Positions 6,472-8,011 of a DNA stretch of 8,011 nucleotides are shown one piece after another. Source of the DNA: Chitinophagales bacterium. GTDB lineage: Bacteria; Bacteroidota; Bacteroidia; Chitinophagales; UBA2359. Numbering within the stretch: position 1 is the first letter of the stretch; every line of letters starts with the position of its first letter. Made by a program: the position numbers and the translations under genes. The stretch is from positions 1-8,011 of the forward strand of contig JAHDDN010000240.1 of NCBI GenBank assembly GCA_020629335.1. Direction: 5' to 3'. The notes under the pieces are model-generated. The model saw nothing but the letters and a program-made list of their open reading frames with translations, was not told where the DNA came from and made no database searches.

Positions 6472-6885
6472 ATGGAATCAAAAGAAAAGTGTACTAAAAC
6501 GACTGAAAATCCACTTATTAAAATTAAGGAAAAAACAAGTCAACTTATTTTTGTTAACAAACACAAAAAGTTAGTTAAGCTTGTTGAAGTAGACGGCTGT
6601 CAAATAGATGATGACGGTGTAAAGTGCGATTTTGCCGCTTGTATTGAAGATAAGGAATATTATATTGAACTAAAAGGTCAAGATATTCGACACGCTATTA
6701 AACAAATTAAAAGAACAATTCAATTATTGAGTGAAGCTCCTAAACATAAGCCTAAAATTTGCTTCGTGATTTGTAATAGAGTTCCATTGGCTTCTGCGCA
6801 AATTCAAAATATTCAAGTAGCTTTCAAAAGGGAATTTAATTCTAAATTGATTGTTAAAAGGTCGCCATATCGCTATATTATATGA
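6472..6885 (+). CDS. Small putative PD-(D/E)XK nuclease paired with the AAA ATPase
   Basis: This is a 137-residue soluble protein without a signal peptide. The centre reads KCDFAACIEDKEYYIELKGQ: Asp53 and then Glu66-Leu67-Lys68, 12 residues apart. This is the D...ExK arrangement of PD-(D/E)XK nucleases, with the acidic and lysine residues at the ends of two neighbouring beta strands. A helix follows (DIRHAIKQIKRTIQLL) with Gln78 and basic residues placed as in Holliday-junction-resolvase-like and restriction folds, then a strand KICFVICNR (95-103) and a final strand IVKRSPYRYI. Glu39 in LVEVDG could be the first-helix acid. The fold could alternatively be a non-catalytic relative. The gene starts two bases after the ATPase stop (translational coupling likely), so its job is probably to cut or bind nucleic acid under ATPase control. 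Its stop codon overlaps the first bases of the 49-nt repeat at 6884. No close named family is recognised. Confidence 0.7.
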   Translation: MESKEKCTKTTENPLIKIKEKTSQLIFVNKHKKLVKLVEVDGCQIDDDGVKCDFAACIEDKEYYIELKGQDIRHAIKQIKRTIQLLSEAPKHKPKICFVICNRVPLASAQIQNIQVAFKREFNSKLIVKRSPYRYII

Positions 6886-6932
6886 ACTCATTTAAAGTTT
6901 TATGGTGAAGCAGAAAAACTTTAAACGAGTTC
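6884..6932. repeat. Family-1 palindromic repeat, short form (49 nt)
   Basis: GAACTCATTTAAAGTTTT (6884-6901) and AAAACTTTAAACGAGTTC (6915-6932) form an 18-bp stem with one mismatch around a 13-base loop. The sequence matches the two ends of the 160-nt element at 3620-3779 joined at an AGC, lacking exactly 111 nt of its centre. It overlaps the last two bases of the nuclease stop codon, and in the transcript would form a strong hairpin that could act as a 3' stabiliser or partial terminator between the ATPase-nuclease pair and the next gene. There is no T-tract directly after it. Confidence 0.8.
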
Positions 6933-6947
6933 TATAAATCAAAACAA

Positions 6948-7790
6948 ATGAACGCTAAATTTTTAACCCTCCCTATTCTACTCCTCTTAACAAGCTTTAC
7001 CCAACTTACTTATGGACAAATCGCTATAGGTACGGGAGGAGACTTAATGAGAAGTCGTATATATTTTGCCAACAATCAATTGTACTATTTAGGCATCGAT
7101 AGTATTTCTACTAATGTATATACTGTCATGCCTAGTGATAAATATAATTGGAGTTATAGTACCAGCATTTATTTTCAAAAGCAACTGAGCTCTCATTTAA
7201 TCCTTGAAGTGGCAATTGCTCAGAGCATGATAAAGGATAAAGTTAAGATAAACGAGTACTTTGATCCCTCCTCTCCTACTCCTTATATTTTTGAAGAGTA
7301 CTCGAGTCTTCTAAATAATTATGGTGAATTGACAGAAATACCATTTCTAGGTGTCTTTCCTAGTATTACTGATGTAGTTAACGAAACAAATGAAATAGAC
7401 ATTCGGTTAAGAACTTTCAATATCCCGCTTTCCCTTATGTATACCCCCAATATCACTCCTCGATCTAAAATGCTATTCAAAATTGGCCTAAGTGCAAATC
7501 TCATTGTCAATCATGATATAGACACAAAACTCGAATTTCACTTATACGATATCAATGCCGAAAAGGCATTTAAATTAGTTCAAACAGCTCATGTATTAGG
7601 TATGGGATACCGCTTTTCTTTCTCAAATTCCAAATATTTCGACCTTATATTTCAAACTAGTACAAGTTTATATTCTATTTCTAATATTCAAGCATTTAAA
7701 CCTTATGAAGATCAGTCTTCCATAGACGTTCCTCCTATTAAAAGAAGGGGCTTTGGTATTCAGCTGAAGTATTTTTGGGGGAAGCTTTAA
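6948..7790 (+). CDS. Predicted exported protein, probable outer-membrane beta-barrel
   Basis: The 280-residue product starts with a Sec signal peptide (MNAKFLTLPILLLLTSFTQL), probably cut after Gly23 in LTYG-QIAIG. The mature part is rich in alternating aromatic/polar strands, for example WSYSTSIYFQKQL, LILEVAIAQSM, RTFNIPLSLMYTP, MLFKIGLSANLIV, MGYRFSFS and the last strand FGIQLKYFWG. This is the pattern of small PorT-like or OmpA-like outer-membrane barrels of Bacteroidota. No periplasmic binding domain or enzyme motif is visible. The gene lies 62 nt after the nuclease gene with the short palindrome in between, and no separate TAnnTTTG promoter is evident, so it may be read from the ATPase promoter or be an unrelated neighbour. 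The ATG follows an A-rich leader (ATCAAAACAA). Function is not known; barrel assignment is from strand pattern and signal peptide. Confidence 0.72.
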   Translation: MNAKFLTLPILLLLTSFTQLTYGQIAIGTGGDLMRSRIYFANNQLYYLGIDSISTNVYTVMPSDKYNWSYSTSIYFQKQLSSHLILEVAIAQSMIKDKVKINEYFDPSSPTPYIFEEYSSLLNNYGELTEIPFLGVFPSITDVVNETNEIDIRLRTFNIPLSLMYTPNITPRSKMLFKIGLSANLIVNHDIDTKLEFHLYDINAEKAFKLVQTAHVLGMGYRFSFSNSKYFDLIFQTSTSLYSISNIQAFKPYEDQSSIDVPPIKRRGFGIQLKYFWGKL

Positions 7791-7797
7791 CGTTTTT

Positions 7798-7952
7798 TGC
7801 GCAAGGGATAGGAGCGGTATGTGGCGTAATGAGGCAGCTTATGGAGCTTAGGCAGACGCAGGCTGGCCTGCAAGGCAGACAAGTATGCCTTAGCGGAATA
7901 GCTGCCGAATAGCCACATAAGAGCGGATAGCCCGGCCCGAAGGGATGCGCCC
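7798..7952 (-). repeat. Family-2 GC-rich palindromic repeat, copy B (155 nt, inverted)
   Basis: Read on the minus strand this copy starts GGGCGCATCCCTTCGGG and ends CCCTTGCGCA, mirroring 5019-5174 with almost the same length. The TATGTGGC (7818-7825) and GCCACATA (7912-7919) arms are kept, while the centre has diverged from copy A. It begins eight bases after the stop codon of the barrel gene. The two copies point their GGGCGC ends outward, so together they frame the ATPase, nuclease and barrel genes like long inverted repeats. Confidence 0.85.
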
Positions 7953-7954
7953 AG

Positions 7955-7998
7955 AATAAAAAAAGGGTAGCCTTGAAAATAAATTCATGAGGCTACCC
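7955..7998 (-). terminator. Rho-independent terminator for a minus-strand gene right of the window
   Basis: GGGTAGCCT (7965-7973) and AGGCTACCC (7990-7998) form a perfect 9-bp G+C-rich stem, extended by TGAA/TTCA. On the minus strand the stem is followed by seven T residues (7964-7958) and then ATT, which is the classical layout. It therefore ends transcription coming from the right, implying a minus-strand gene just outside the window that converges on the barrel gene. Confidence 0.85.
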
Positions 7999-8011
7999 AT
8001 CGCAATTAAAC

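Noticed and set aside
5240..6885. PARIS, Septu or Gabija system
   Set aside because: The partner shows no TOPRIM/DUF4435, HNH or UvrD-like helicase features, and the ATPase lacks a fused TOPRIM, so none of these names fits.
6472..6885. Antitoxin of a toxin-antitoxin pair with the ATPase
   Set aside because: The small gene follows the ATPase, has an ExK nuclease-like core rather than a DNA-binding antitoxin fold, and no toxin family is recognised.
7319..7510. 63-codon minus-strand frame inside the barrel gene
   Set aside because: It is an antisense shadow of a gene with a clear signal peptide and strand pattern.
5019..7952. Classical composite transposon
   Set aside because: No transposase or integrase frame exists in or near the repeats and no clear target-site duplication is seen outside them; T-rich flanks on both sides are not an exact duplication.

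Overview
The window looks like chromosomal DNA from an AT-rich member of the Bacteroidota. Evidence: a TTG-N20-TACATTTG promoter fits the TTG/TAnnTTTG consensus of that phylum; start codons follow A-rich leaders without Shine-Dalgarno sites; there is a lipoprotein and an exported protein resembling a beta-barrel; and intergenic spaces carry GC-rich palindromic repeats. A Saprospiraceae-like host is a guess from overall style only; no marker gene is present.

Layout. Left block, minus strand (1-4988): a lipoprotein with a DxNxDG calcium-type loop (8-1000), a 786-residue protein of unknown function with what looks like a worn-out P-loop ATPase domain (1085-3445), a 430-bp gap holding a 160-nt imperfect palindrome and small dyads (3446-3875), and a DUF3524-type glycosyltransferase related to tRNA-queuosine mannosyltransferases (3876-4988). 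Right block, plus strand (5191-7790): a good Bacteroidota promoter, an OLD/RecF-like AAA ATPase (5240-6469), a 137-aa protein with a PD-(D/E)XK-like nuclease signature two bases further on (6472-6885), then a predicted exported, probably outer-membrane protein (6948-7790). A rho-independent terminator for an unseen minus-strand gene lies at the right edge.

The most interesting part is the ATPase-nuclease pair. The ATPase has all the expected ATP-binding motifs but stops without the TOPRIM nuclease domain found in OLD proteins, and the small protein appears to supply a nuclease in trans. This is the architecture of two-gene anti-phage or DNA-processing modules such as Septu or PARIS, with a different type of effector. 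The defence role is inference.

Two families of long palindromic repeats shape the intergenic DNA. Family 1 has a 160-nt copy (3620-3779) and a 49-nt copy (6884-6932) that differ by exactly 111 nt bounded by AGC direct repeats. Family 2 has two copies of about 155 nt (5019-5174 and 7798-7952) in opposite orientation, bracketing exactly the plus-strand block. No transposase, integrase, tRNA, rRNA or CRISPR array is visible.
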